A DNA stretch of 64,000 nt. Source: Prostheceraeus crozeri. Lineage: Eukaryota > Platyhelminthes > Polycladida > Euryleptidae. The notes under the pieces are model-generated. The model was not told the origin of the DNA. It ran no database searches and saw only the letters and a list, made by a program, of their open reading frames with translations. Location: positions 1 to 64,000 of the forward strand of contig CAJQUW010014290.1 in assembly GCA_907163375.1 (NCBI GenBank), in the 5' to 3' direction. The position numbers were made by a program, and so were the translations under genes. This document shows, piece after piece, positions 43,785 through 57,109 of this stretch; within the stretch, counting starts at the first letter, position 1; each line of letters begins with the position of its first letter.

Positions 43785-46700
43785 GGTGTATAAGTCCTTT
43801 GTACCACTGCGGTGTTCAAAAGTGGAAATGAGATTCATCGCGTCCTCCATTTGCGGAAACATGCAAAGTCAAAACAGTATGCAAAGTCCGTAAACCTTTC
43901 TTTAAGATCAGAGTGTTCAATCCAAAACATACGGCATGATTCTAAAAAAGCATTTTCTAAATTGATGCATTGCTTGTGATCAATCTGTACATTCCTGCTA
44001 ATAATATACTACTTATAATATGCTCATTTGAAAACCGCATGCCCTGACCCTTCTTGTAGGACGCTTCAAATTATACTTTTTTAATCACCTTGTGCTTTAT
44101 TTTGTCGATAGACTGCAATCACTTCTACAGTTCCACGACCTTGATTCAATCTCATGCTTGGAAAATGGCATTATTGACCACCGCTTATGAAGAAGTCATT
44201 CCTGACCACATTATAGTAGTGGCGGCGGCGAATATTATCGCATGGATTTGATGGGACCGTTCACATTTGAGACATAGACCTATGTTTGTACGTGTAATCC
44301 CATCTTTGAACGATCTCGTCATAAGAATGTGTAAATGTATAAATATATCTGCACGAAAATACAATCACTGTTCAACATTCATAAGCAATTCACGAGATAT
44401 ACAAATAGGACAGTTCGAGCGGTGTATAGGTGACAAAGTTATGAGGAAAGCGCGTTTAGTGTTGTTGAACTGAATAAGACTGACACACTGAATCGCCCTC
44501 AGCTTGGGCCTTTGTCGTCAATCATGACCATCAAAATGGCTGGCATTGGGACTCGTTACTCTCATGAGCCGCCAATGGATTCTTAAACTTTCTTTTAACT
44601 GCAGGGATGGTGATATAGCAAATCAAAAAGACGAAGTTTGTATCCCCACTATGTTTTGAAGGTCGTTCATCTTCATCTTTGATTTTGTTTTATTGATACA
44701 TTAAATAAATTTACTGAAATGTTTACTTTCGACGCTAAATTCTACTAAGTTTTAAGTTGTTCCTAGTTTTCTCAGTCTTTTTTCTAAATAGCATTTTAAA
44801 ATTCAAGCAATCATTTTTTTGAATTTCGTAATTGTAGCCTGGGATTGTAGATTGGGATTTAGATAAGTTACAAAGTTTGAAGTATATAAGCAGACACCAC
44901 AAAGTGTCATGTATCACTCACTTTTCCTTTTTAGACGCTCATGTCAAAAGTAAGTAGTTAATAATATAATTTTATTTTAATTTTAAGTATAAGTTAGATG
45001 TTTTTTTTCGTTTTTTTTTTTTAGTTAGGAGTTATATATTATTTTTTTTATTTATGATCTAAGTTACCTCAACCAATTTAACTATCTAAAATAGTCGATA
45101 GAATTTCATGAAAATTATACAGGACCCTTTTTAACACATGCTCTGTCTGTTGATGTTTTCGATTTTGCATTTCAAGCGGTTCTTGTTGCTATAAATAGCA
45201 TTTTAAAATTCAAGCAATCATATTTTTAAATTGATTATTTATAAGTAGTATGTATAGAACATGCGTAATATGAGTCATCATAACGAGGTCAATATAGTTG
45301 AAAATCTAAAATGTCGATAAAATGCGGTCGCACATTTTTTTTCATGTGGCTCCTGTGGCTAATATATTGTGTCTACAAAAAACAGGTGCCACGCAGAGAA
45401 CGCCAAGTTAGAAAATGTCACTGAAGGAGACCTTCAAACAATTATTCGTTTCGACGTGAGATAAAAAACTAGAGGGGGGAAAAGGCCCCCTGAGGCAAAT
45501 AGGGTTAAGGGCGGTTATATCTCTTGCTAATCGATTGCTATCTTTGAATCGCAGGTATGGCACGCACATGCTTGATTAATGAGAAAACAATCAATGCATC
45601 AATGAAACACCGGCCTATTTATGTATAGTATCGATCGTGAGTTATCAAGTTGCAGCTATTCAAATACATGTGAAGAAATGACTGCAATGTGCCATTAAAC
45701 TCTTCATCTTCATTTACATCATATCAAGTGATGCAACGATGTGCGTCCATACAGCTGGCCATACGATTGAATTATGGTCATACTCCCGAGTAGGGTGTGA
45801 TTCAATAGGATGCCGAGGCTTTGGTGCGAAATTGCATGATTGACCGAAAGTGAGCCCTCAGGAATATACGGACGACCGGTTAATAATGCTGTTTGAAAAT
45901 GATGAATTACTCGAATTGCATGTGCTTGAAACTTAGGCTTCTTTGAATGAAACAATGACTTAATGTCGAATGAATTGAAATTGGTCATTTGCGCTTTTGT
46001 TTGAATATCTAGCGTTGACTTTATGACATTCGCCTGCTTCATGTAAGCCGTCTGTAACGTTGCGTAATCCTGTGTAACGCTTATAATAATTATAATTACA
46101 ATTTTTGTGTATGGATACTCACGTTATCTCAAAGAACCGCGTTATATCTTCCTCACCGAAAATTTACCCCTTGCGGCTAATTTGTCGCTGTTGTTTGATA
46201 AAAAGCTAAGTTCGAGTGCATCGTGCAAGACGTGCATGTATTTGTTAAAGGTATACCCAAAGAAAATAGACAAGAAAAAGAAAAGCAGGGGAAAGCAATG
46301 TCCGAAATGTCAACTGAAATTGAAAATCTGGTTCGCTCAAGCGGTAATGAGACAGACTACTCCCTGGGATGTGGAGTCGGAAAATTTCGTTTCGGAAAAA
46401 GACTTCGACTCCGAAAGGGGCATTTTTGCGACTCCGATGTTAATTTTGACGATTTTAGCGATGTCTCCGATTTTACTAGTCCTTATTTGAAATGATTGAA
46501 TGCATTTTCACGGGAAGTAATTCACATAGCATGATCCATAATAAGCATTACGTTTGAATCTTACAAAATTAGAAATTTCAAAAACAGCATTCACATGAAG
46601 GATTCATATAAAACAGACCTGCTACTTTGCCTACTATACTTATGTCATGAGATGAAAGACATCTGCTACCAACGAGATAAGTGACCAACTTTTACAAACG

Positions 46701-48630
46701 GCCTCAAAGTCGTCCCCTCTATATATATTCACTCTCACCCCCAGTTGTCCCCTATCTGTCTGCTACACCGTGGATGCGTCCCCTTTATCGTCTCAGTCGT
46801 CCAGTCTGTCCGACTTTCTGTCCCCTACCTACTAGCAGGTTGACCCATTGGATAATTAATTCGATATCAGCATTTGGTAGAATATTCTGGAAAATCAAAG
46901 CAATAAATACCGATTATTTTACGCTTTCTTGTTAGAAGGAAGGAATTGAAGGAAAAAAGGAAAATTGGATGAAGAAAAAAAGTTCAGAATTTTTAAAAGT
47001 GGAAACAAGTTCACTCCTTATCAGGGAGTCAGTTTTAGATAAAGACGAAATAAGATTGTAAATTTCTCCCCTTCCGTTCAATATTTTTCTCAGTGGGAGA
47101 CATGAAAACCTGTTGGTCATTTAAAAAGGGGAAAAGGTGGTGGCCATTTATTAGATGCGCATAAATTATAAATTGCACGATTATCTACTTGTATCTCACA
47201 AAGAAAAGCAATTACAGACTAATTATCTAAACCAATTGTTATACTACATTATGTTCATAATATGCTTCATTGTTTGCCATGAAATTGTTTTACTTGAACG
47301 TACTAGAAATACTTCGATGACCTTAATGGACAGGCATAGCACTTGTATGACAAAAAAATTCCAGACTATCCTTATTGAACTTCAACTGTACGGGGAAGCT
47401 ATGAAAAAAGATATTTCACTTTAGAGAGAATAAATATCAGAGAACTATCAGTTATTGCTTTTTCAACCAAGCTTACGAATGTATTTTGAACAAAGAATCA
47501 AACAATTTCGCGATGCTTCAATTTTTGAGAAAATTGCTAGGAATCTAATCAATATAAGGTTCACAAAACTGGATATGATTTGTGAGTCTCATATGCTTCA
47601 AAAGAAGCTTCTACATCATATAAATGACATTTACATCTCTTCATGATGCATCCCACGCATTATCCATTACAAAATGGAAAAAGTGACGTCATTGCGGTAA
47701 ACAGTTTATACAAGATGTTGTTCATGTAATTGAAATAATTGATGATTATGTGCTGAAAGCCATCCTGTTGCTAACATACAACTGCGGCTGTTGCTATATT
47801 ATTTGACTAGAAGCTATTCATCGTTTAATGAAGTTACGTCAAATTGTAATAAAATCGGTTGACGACATTCGATGGGTTATGAATGACAACGTGATGAAGA
47901 CCCAAGAAATCCAATGTTTGCGGAAATAATTTAGTCCTACGATATAAAGCATCATGTGCAATGTGGCAGTCTCTTGAATGCAATCGTCAGTACATATAAT
48001 CAAGCTTCGCACAATATGTGCCGTATACTTTTATGGACTGTGCAGCAAACATTTTCTTACGGCTAAAATTGGCTTAATAATTTATCGTCCCGTTCATAGA
48101 GTTCTATGGTCCGCATCACTCGAGTTGTATCATAAATCATCTATGGTCCCGTTCAAAGAGTAGACCTAACTACTGTATATTAGGCAGTGTAGCAACCCAG
48201 TATTATTACAATCCCCGATGTGCATGCAGTTTCGATTTTGTTAAATGACCTCGAGTTGAGACCCACTACCACATGTAAGGTATGCAACGTTTTACACTTT
48301 TGGAGACATTTCCGCGGAATTGACCGATCGTTATAGCAATACAGAAAGAATAATAGCATTTTACAAATCCTCCGTGTCATAACAACCTTGGAGAGGTGAT
48401 GTTTACTAAATTAGCAATTCGACGGGTGACTACTTTAATGATCAGCCTTTTAGAAATGAGAGTGTTTTCTTAAGCGTGGTCACATCACAATCGACCTGCC
48501 ACTGAAAAAGCAAAATATCATAGACAAAGTTAATTATCATAATCAGCTTTAAAAGCCGTAAATGAGTCGGCAATATTGTTCAGATTCAAGAAATGAGGCA
48601 TAGTTTTAGTGCAAGATAATATCGTGCCGA
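43785..48630. other. No gene recognised; short direct repeat
   Basis: AT-rich. A 29-bp direct repeat AAATAGCATTTTAAAATTCA... occurs at 44786-44814 and 45193-45221, and a poly-T tract at 45001-45025. Frames at 46107-46495 and 47155-47646 are open for 60-127 codons but carry no domain I can name. The latter two share one frame, separated by stops. Confidence 0.4.
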
Positions 48631-48639
48631 TGAAAATTG

Positions 48640-49010
48640 AATTAAAACTTGAATTTTCAGCCAAGAAGCACAATAGGATCTCAACTTTTCCATGAAGACT
48701 TGAACTATAATGTGGTCCATGAAGTTTTCTTGATGATCAGCCTAATTTCCGCTTAATGAAGATACCTCTTAGTAAATGATCATTCCAATCAGTTTCATAC
48801 TACTTATGTGATGGTTTCACGTCGCTAGCATATAAACACAGGAATAATTTGCAAACATTAAGCTTCTTAAAAAGTAATCAAATGTTTTTAGACGTCAGGA
48901 ACCTAGTCTCGGCAAAAAAGAATCTTTTAATATAAAAATTGTCAATGTATGCCGACATTTTTTGAGTTGACAGTTAACCTAGTATATACTAACTCTATGA
49001 TCGCACCTGT
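48640..49010 (+). repeat. Old dispersed repeat, copy 1
   Basis: Diverged direct relative (about 65-70 percent by eye) of roughly 55085-55480. They share landmarks such as 'TTTTTAGAC.TCAGG' and 'GACATTTTTT', and a final 'CTCTATGA'. No protein content. Confidence 0.45.
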
Positions 49011-50930
49011 TTCTACATGCTTCTGTCGAAGTTAAAGACAACCAGAAATGAGCGTTTACTGAAACTTTTTCAGCATAACCTACTGATATCACACTCTATT
49101 TATCAATCATCGACTGATACTCTATTTTCAAATCATCGAGGTTGTCTTATGCATCGGATTTACTGAGAATTTTGAAGTGCCTCTATGGGGACACGTTGCA
49201 CCACCGACAGGTCGGTTACTTAAATACTATACATTGAAAAGAGTTCAGAACTTCGTGCGGGCCTAAATTCTTGTTACACATTACTGACATTCACTATCTT
49301 GATAATCCTGTGCAGTCGAAATTATGAGTATAGAAAAGTGGCTACAGGACACAAAATTTCAAGCTTTCTCTGGAGTGACCCATTTATTATCTACTTTATG
49401 CATGAACCTAAATAGAGATGTTTTATTAGGACTTCTCTTATGTCGTAATAAATTTAAAATGACTAATCACATTCATCACACAAGCATGCATGTAATTTAC
49501 ATCACATAAACATTATGAATCAATGTGATTTAATCTGCATATAAGGCATTTACCGGTATATAAACCTCGGATTTACCGGCGGTTATACCGGCATAAAAAG
49601 ACGTGCGAATCAGCCTCCATTCAGTTCTACCATAAAACCAACTTAAAGCGTTCCTCCCCTTCAGACGTCCCTGACACACCGAGGCTATTATCAGACATTC
49701 AAAAGCATTGTCAATGTGTTGCGGATGTGAAATCAGCACAGAGATGCCAAGCTGTTTGATGATTCAAAGTCAGAATTTAACGACTGATAAAAAGTCAGTT
49801 CTGAATGTTTCTAGTGAGTGTCGAAAATCATGACAATCCCCACAGAATCCTCATAGAAGCGCGATGGGAGCTGTGGGGATGGCCTCAGCACCCATACCCA
49901 CCCCATACCCATCGGTACCCATACCCATGGGTATACCCACAGAATCCCCATACCCACGGTAACCCTGGATATTGGCCAGGATCATGGCATCAAAATTCTT
50001 CCACTGGGAAAAAAATGAGTATTGTTAAGTTTTTCAAATTCTATAGCTGATAATGAAATTGTTAGCGGCATTTCTAATCGAATGTATCTTGATAATGCTC
50101 ACTAGAATCTCAGCGAAACGTTCAACAATTCACAGTCGCTTCTGTTTGCTTCAAAAATTACATCAAAAAGAATAATCATTGCAATGATTGTCGTTGGTCA
50201 TTATTGTAAAATTTTGTAAAATTGTAAACTTTATGTATGTATGATATCACTCTCAAAAATAGCTAGAACAGCTCTATTGAATATGCTCAGCCGTCGTAAT
50301 AGCTACATGTGTACATCTCGTTGTAAAGGGATCTTTTAGACACTAATGGGTATTTTGATTATCCTTATCTAAGCTGCAACATATTGTTCAATGTGATACT
50401 ATGCTTATCAACGGAAGTACATCTTGGCAAAGGATCCCTCCAGAAAATTTCTGCCTATCTCCCAGTCTCAGAAGACAACATTCCCTTGGAGCCATGATAG
50501 CCATCAATCACATTATTCATATTCGCTTTTGACACAGAAATTCTCTTTGACATTTTTGATATATATAATTGATTTATAGAAATGATATAAAAAACATTAA
50601 TGAAATTTAATTTAATCCCAAAATTCTTGTGACAACAATTTCACCACAGAAAAAAATAGCATTCGCAATTGAGAAAGTAAATAATTAATTACCCGGCTAT
50701 TTAAAAGCAAGTCACTCTGTCAGGTACGCGGAAATTAACCTGTTTTAAGGCAATTTGTTGAATTACGATCAAATAAAAAACTCAGAATCGAAAAAAAACC
50801 TTCGACCCTTTGTTCATGTCTTTTATGTAAACATAGACAGTTTTCTCATCTGTCTAGACAATCGAATTCCATCAGTTGAAGCAACCTGACAAATATGAAT
50901 CAGCAGCTGCATTATACAGTAGTGATCATA
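49011..50930. other. No gene recognised; simple repeat
   Basis: AT-rich and featureless apart from the CCCATA tract at 49886-49968 and CCGG-rich words at 49550-49590. Confidence 0.4.
49886..49968 (+). repeat. CCCATA-type simple repeat
   Basis: Degenerate hexanucleotide repeat (CCCATAC, with a central palindromic ACCCATGGGTAT). The frame across it is not a gene. Confidence 0.8.
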
Positions 50931-50934
50931 AACA

Positions 50935-51170
50935 GAGGACCACCTAAATTTTGTCGAAATTCAATCAATTCTCATCCCTTCCAATCGTGTAGTACATCAG
51001 TGTGTCACACATCATTCGAGAACTAACATTAACTTAGGCTTCAAATAAGCTTTGATAAATCTACATCTGATATTCTGTTTGCTGGACCGTGGTCAAAATA
51101 TGGTAATCGCTAAAATTACAAATCGCAATATTTCGCAAGTATTTGAACCAGGCACATGTTCGAATGTCAC
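50935..51170 (+). repeat. Old dispersed repeat, copy 1 (second family)
   Basis: Two blocks match, at about 70-75 percent by eye, 61455-61555 (ACCACCTRAA, then ATTCTCAT, CTTCCAATCGTG) and 62805-62905 (GGTCAAAATATG, then ACARATCRCAAT). In the other locus the piggyBac-like MITE and the SINE pair lie between the two blocks. Confidence 0.5.
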
Positions 51171-54100
51171 CACTTCGAATTCACGAATGTACATCTCAGA
51201 AACTACTGGAACTGTGTTAGGCACTTGCAAACAATATCATACAACTTGCATCTTGTGGGATTGATAGTATAGATTTGCCAGCAGTTTTTTTGAAATCTGC
51301 AAAAAGGGAGGCAGAAGAAGAGTAAATGCTCATGCCAGGTTCGCAAGTGAATAGCTCACATTCTTTCTAGTCAGTACCAATCATGGCATCTGTCGTCTAA
51401 TAGGCTGCATGTATACGTGAAACTGAATTAGTGCCTCAGTCATCAGATCCGTTGAGTGACGACAGAAAATTTCGTTGTTGTGACCAAACTGCATGCAAGC
51501 GGTTAAATGGAGACAGCATTTTTGAATTTATGTCAAGTTCATTGCGAAGATGTCACTCGCTCTTTCAAACATATTTAATTGCATGCAAACAGTACACAAC
51601 ATTATTGAGTTTAGATAAATTGGAAGAATCTTTGAAGACAAGTGATGACCTTTACTTAAAACGTGAAGTGGCAACAGTAGTTCGCATCTCAGTTGGTACA
51701 GATCGGCAGTGAGGCATTCCAAATAACTATTATTAATTATATCCCATTAAATGATTCCTTATATTTAACTTTGTACAAAGATGCGAAAAATAGACGTAGA
51801 ACTTACTTTCACAAAACGTTTCATTGAAACTTTGCTGCATTCAGTTGTGAAATCATCTGCACATCTGCACAAAATCCTCACCATTCATAAAGTCACGATC
51901 TGATCACCGCCAAAGTTTACATAAGCAATTGTACTTGCTGAGCAATCCCACAAATATTTTTGCATCATAATGAAGGACACTGATGCTCTTACGCTGACTC
52001 TCATGAGATGCTGTAATATCATTGCATAAGTGAGGGAACTCCGTTATGAATAACGATATTCACCTTGTCGTCTGAACAGTTTACTAGTAGATGACATCAA
52101 ATTTTTGAATTTTTGAATCTGAGTAATGGCAGAATTGTTTTATGACGACGATGCCGAAAAATTCATTCCCTCAGACCCGCAATTCATTTTCCTGTATCTC
52201 AAAACGGTGAGGCACGGAATTCAATTGTCTCATTCACTGAATTAACAGAGAGGAATTACGATTAACCTCAGTAAAAAATGCATCGTCAAGCCGACCAAGA
52301 GCCGCATGCAATGGGTTGACAGAGAGACATACATGTAATTTTGAAAACCTAGAATAATTGTCTTTTTCTCTGCTTGGAAGAAAATTTGATACAGAAATTT
52401 CAATCTTTATATTTTTAGAGCCACAAGATGATATGATGGTGAGCTGTCAGATGAAACGAGGCATTTTTCCGAGATTTAAACGGAAGTGCACTTATAAGTA
52501 GTACGTCCTATATTTTAGGTGAGTCTACAAATGCACTGAACACAATTGGATCAGCTGCAAGTTTAACCTTTATTTATTCACAACAGCACTTTTGTACCAT
52601 AGAAGTTTGCAACAAATACCGTGAAATGATTGAAATATTTCTAATTGGTGTAATTACTTGTATGCGAGGATATTTCTCACAACTCTGTATAAGCTGACAA
52701 AATTCATTCTGAGATTACAAATTTGGGTGCCATATGTTTCCAATGCCCCTGTACTGCCTGTACAGTTTAGGGAGAAGAGACCCCAACTTTCAGGAACAGA
52801 GGATCGAAAATTCATAGCCTTGATCCTCAAAATATTCAACTTGAATAAGTAAATGGTGACGTGTAGGGGACCGTCGATACGACACGTCGCTGTTGAGCCG
52901 TTCCCAATAGATCGGGGTAATTTTAGTAATTATGTTTCCCTTTTGATAAGGAGAAGCAGAATTAGAGGTGATGTGAGTTTCTCTCGTGAAATTATTTAGA
53001 TCCTGATTTCTGAAAAATCAAAAATACTGAATATTTTTGGTTTCAGCTGCGGTTGCAGTCTGGCTTCTGCTACCATTGCCGGCTTTAGTTCAGATAAAAA
53101 TACTCTGTTTGTCATATGTGGGCTTATGATGCATCGAGTGGTGTCAGCAATATCACTGTAGATCGTAGTCAATGTAAGAATCAACAGTCAAAATGAATTT
53201 ATGTGTGGCTTGTGTTCTGCACAGTTTCAACATGAAATATCGAAATAACAATGAGTGTTTCTCTCATTGAGGTGGAGCTGGAGTCGGTCGCAGTCGGCAA
53301 TTTTCGCAAGAGGAGTCGAAGTCGTAGAAATTGACATGCCCGCCATCGCGCATCTTTATTGTGTGCATTATCTGTATGACTTGACGCAAATATTTCCACA
53401 TCCTCTGATGCTGACAGAGTTTGATCACAGATATATTCGTGCACGGCAAGAACATGTTGTTTATGTGAAACCATCGAACCTTTCCAACCTTTCATTTTGG
53501 CCGAAAGTCTCTATTTTCGTGGAATGATGAAACATCAAAATCTTGTCATGTTATTCAATTAAAATCTGACTCTGAGACTTTTCCGTAAGTAAAGGCATCA
53601 GCTGTTACATCGGGGGCTTGTTTCATAAAATCAATCAGTGTTTTTTCAGTGTAGAAGGTTATCGCATTTCATATAAATAAACAGGACAGAAAGCTGTGCG
53701 ATTTAAAGCAGTCAAAAGAAGCACTGCTTCATAAAACCAAAGACTTAACAGTGATTTACATCAGTCCCACACTGCTTAAAATCAGAATTTCAAGAAGTCT
53801 GGAGAAAAATATCAGTTGCGCTAGAAATTTGAAATTAAGCAAGTTCAGTGACAGAAATGTGAAAATTTCTATTTACCTTTTAATGTTGATAAATGCGTAA
53901 ATGATTCAAAATATCACAGGAATAGCTGCGAATATGAATCAAAAATAGTAAAATTGCACTTGATTTTCATTATCACTATGTCGGTATACTTACCATTTGT
54001 TCAAGCGGCAAATTAAGTCTGTTTTCAACACTGTTTTTTACAATATTCTTTCAGTATGAAAGTATCAATGGGGAGACAAAGAAACGTCCGGCAACAGTAA

Positions 54101-55080
54101 AATTGTGCCGTTGGCTTCATATTCGATTATCTTCGTTCACTTAGGCGTTGAAGAAATTCGTCTTTAAATCCCGATCATCAGATTATTTCGCTATTGATAG
54201 AGGCTTAATTGACTTTTACAGTCTTTGATAACATATGACAAAAATTGCTCCAAAACAGTCAAGACAGCAGTCGTACAAATGAATCACGGTGGCATTTCTG
54301 GCTAATGATTCTTTTAAACAGCCAAAACTAATAGAGTCATCGAAAAGAGAATGAGGCTAGCCAAAACTCGTGTTCATTTTTGCACCATAGACGCAATAGA
54401 GCCAAACTTGGTCCATAGAGCAAGCATGTTTAGAGAGCACACTACGAGGCAGGTAGGCATCTTACTTGTTATTAATCTCTTTTATATATGGTGACAGCAT
54501 TCGAGTTGTGCACATTCTTTACTGTCTTGGAGAAATTGCAAAGAATTGACTATCATGACAGCAATCCATAAGAAAAATTGATATCTTCCACATCTTTCGA
54601 GTCACTTGTTTTTGGTTTGGAGAAGCTTCGTTTCGTAATTATCTAATTAACTTCGATGGAAGCGATGGTTACTCTAAGATTCGACCTTGTCAAAAAGAGC
54701 ATTTCCTAGACTTGTCATATCACACGTTACCTGTACTGAAAGAATCACCATCATCAAAGACGATCACAATCATACAGTAAAGATATAATACTAATTTACT
54801 CTATGATCACAATAAATTCAAGATTAAGTTATTGAGATAAATCTCGATGTCGATATCACGATGTTGATTAAATCATAAAATCATGCCGAAGAATGCTTAA
54901 TTAATCCACGTGCATGCTGTACAGTAGCTGAATTCAAACTAAACTTAGCAAATGGTCATAGCCATTTATAACTCTATTCTAATAAATAATTTTTATTCAG
55001 CATGTAATGCATCCTATCAGTTAACAATTCAGAAACAGATGTATATAGCTACTTGGAAAAGCAAAATATTCGTATTTTGC
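51171..55080. other. No gene recognised
   Basis: AT-rich, with short frames only (for example 51431-51712, 53199-53527). No domains, terminal repeats or RNA genes were recognised. Confidence 0.4.
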
Positions 55081-55084
55081 TATT

Positions 55085-55480
55085 AAGTTAACAATCTGGA
55101 AAGCAAAGCCATGAAGCAGGATAAATTTTCATCATTTTGTATGAAGCAAACGGTTTGGTATGAGGACTTGAAATCACAATGCTGATCATGAAAGTTCCCT
55201 GGTAATCAGCACCATTTTCTTTTAAGCTTCATGTTCAAGATTGTTATCAGAATGCTTTCACTGTATTTGACATCTAATGACCTTAATAGCATATGAATAT
55301 TAAAATTTCATTTTCCTTTTTGATAAATTCATTTTTGAAAAAGGATCAAATAATTTTTAGACTTCAGGTACATACTCTCCGTAAAAAACCGAATTTTTTG
55401 ATATGAAAAATTTCAATGGATGCTGACATTTTTTTGATCTGACATACCACCTGCTATATTCTTGCTCTATGACTTAGGCT
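55085..55480 (+). repeat. Old dispersed repeat, copy 2
   Basis: Diverged partner of 48640-49010. Composite repeat copy B begins immediately to its right. Confidence 0.45.
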
Positions 55481-56354
55481 TCGATCATCCTATCGGCGTC
55501 AACAAAGCTGCGGCGCATTCAAAACCGGCCAGTCGGTGGCCGGTTTGTTAAAAATTCGACCGGGTCGGAGCTGGGACTGCGGCTGGCGTCTCTGCACCGG
55601 TTGGTTGAAGCTATGATCGTTAGACATCATTCAATTTCCACATAGCGCACGTGAAATACATGAATGGTAGACCTACCGACAGTCCGATAAGCAACAGCTA
55701 CATATTATAATGCTATATTGTGCAATGTAATTATTCGCACTTTGATGGCATGTTTAGTGCAATGAGCAGTACATTGTATATGGAGAATGAATTCTTTGCT
55801 GCTACAATGAGTTGTTCAAGGTCTATACGATATAATGTATGATAATGTTAACTGTTTCTTCAAAGTCAATCACACGCAAGTAACTTGAACAGTGAATCAA
55901 ACAGCAACAGTGAATCAAACATGATGACGCGAGCGGACATTACATTGATACAAATAATAACAATATTGCGTTTATCTATATTCTGCCTCCACAAGAAAGT
56001 TCCAAGCTGTCAACAATTCTAAGTTCTAATATAATAAAAGATTTTCCTACGATAGAAGTTCTGAGATGAACCGAAAGTGCGACGTTTATAAAGGATTCAC
56101 TGAAGTGAGATTTGCTTCTTCACTTGTGAGAGAATTCCAGTGATTTACAACGCCAATTGAGAATCTTCTACGCCGCAGGTTAAATTCATATTTTTCAGTT
56201 TACATTGATGAGCGGGAGCTCCCTAAGAGTCTTGAACAAGGAGCTCGCCGAATATGTAATCAATTTTTCATTCCATTGAGTGTCCCAAGACCGAGCTCGT
56301 TGCGGTACCTGTATAACGTCAATCAAAATTTATCGCGTGCCGTTAACTTACCAC

Positions 56355-56612
56355 CAGGACTGGGACCGGTTATTTTTTTGTAACCGGTTAACCGACTACA
56401 TTTTAAATGGCTGAACTGTTAAAATCGGTTAAATGAGGATTCCCGGTATTTATTTAGTTGTCAAGGTCTATGGACAATTTTCATTTATTAGCACAATTAT
56501 TCATTCACAATTATCGACAATTTTTCATTATACATGATAAAACTAGTCAAACGTCGTAGCCGATTTTAACCGGTTAAGAGAAAGTGTAGCCGGTTAACCG
56601 AACCCAGCTCTG
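56355..56612. mobile_element. Short hAT-type MITE nested in copy B
   Basis: 258 bp. Ends are CAGGACTGGGACCGGTTA on the left and CAGAGCTGGGTTCGGTTAAC read inward on the right, with more pairing inside (AACCGGTTAACCG), so it folds back. The flanking 8 bp are CTTACCAC and CTTATCAC (7 of 8), as expected for hAT. Confidence 0.75.
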
Positions 56613-56663
56613 CTTATCACACAATTATCCAAGATCCACTGGCGAATCTTCGGGTACTAAGAC

Positions 56664-56918
56664 TTAAGTTGCATTGAAATCTATCGCTCGTTGCATCTCT
56701 AAGCTCCACGTGCCAATTAAAGTATCCCACATAGTGAAATCAGTCAAGAATTGGAGTAATTTTACAATAGATAGTCTGAGGAATACACAATGCTTACAAA
56801 ATTCATGCAGACTAGAATAAAAGATTCTGGAAACTTTATTTGAGAAAGAATAGGGCTTGAAGTTGAATGCATAAATTGCCCTGAAATCCTCTTCTATACT
56901 GTCTAAATCTGTTCTCAA
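56664..56918 (-). pseudogene. Repeat-borne open frame (copy B)
   Basis: 84 codons. It corresponds to 29347-29577, with matching NKVSRI, HEF, KHCV/RHCV and a closing FNAT. It is preceded by DLDSIEEDFRAIYAFNFKPY. Family unknown. Confidence 0.4.
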
Positions 56919-57109
56919 CAGTTATGCCAGACTACAACATACGAATAAGTATTCTCACATTATGTTACATTCACATTCTCTTATTAATATAAGTGATTGA
57001 CTTAACATTTTCTTCTAGAATGAATCGTCAACGTTCGACATGGGTCTAATTAAGCTAACCGGCGTCCGGCGTTGCTAAAGCCGATCGACCGGTTCCTACC
57101 CTGGTAGAA

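Larger units (their letters stand above)
55490..57103 (-). mobile_element. Composite repeat, copy B
   Basis: Reverse-oriented relative of 29136-31086. The right end reads inward CAGGGTAGGAACCGGTCG. The left end has the CCGG-rich block with 'CATTCAAAACCGG', which matches 'TTGAATACGCCGG' of copy A on the other strand. Shared interior blocks are the 56664-56918 frame and, near 56070-56165 (minus), a reading VVNHWNSLTSEEANLTSVN. That resembles the tail of a LINE protein. It is interrupted by an hAT MITE at 56355-56612. Confidence 0.55.

Noticed and set aside
45470-45507. Possible single piggyBac end (GGCAAATAGGG next to TTAA)
   Set aside because: No partner end with TTAA and the inverse sequence was found nearby.
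46107-46495. 127- and 90-codon overlapping plus-strand frames
   Set aside because: Acidic end (DSDVNFDDFSDVSDF) is gene-like, but there is no domain, and no splice context was convincing.
47155-47646. Two plus-strand frames in the same phase separated by stops
   Set aside because: Could be a decayed gene, but there is no recognisable motif and the region is very AT-rich.
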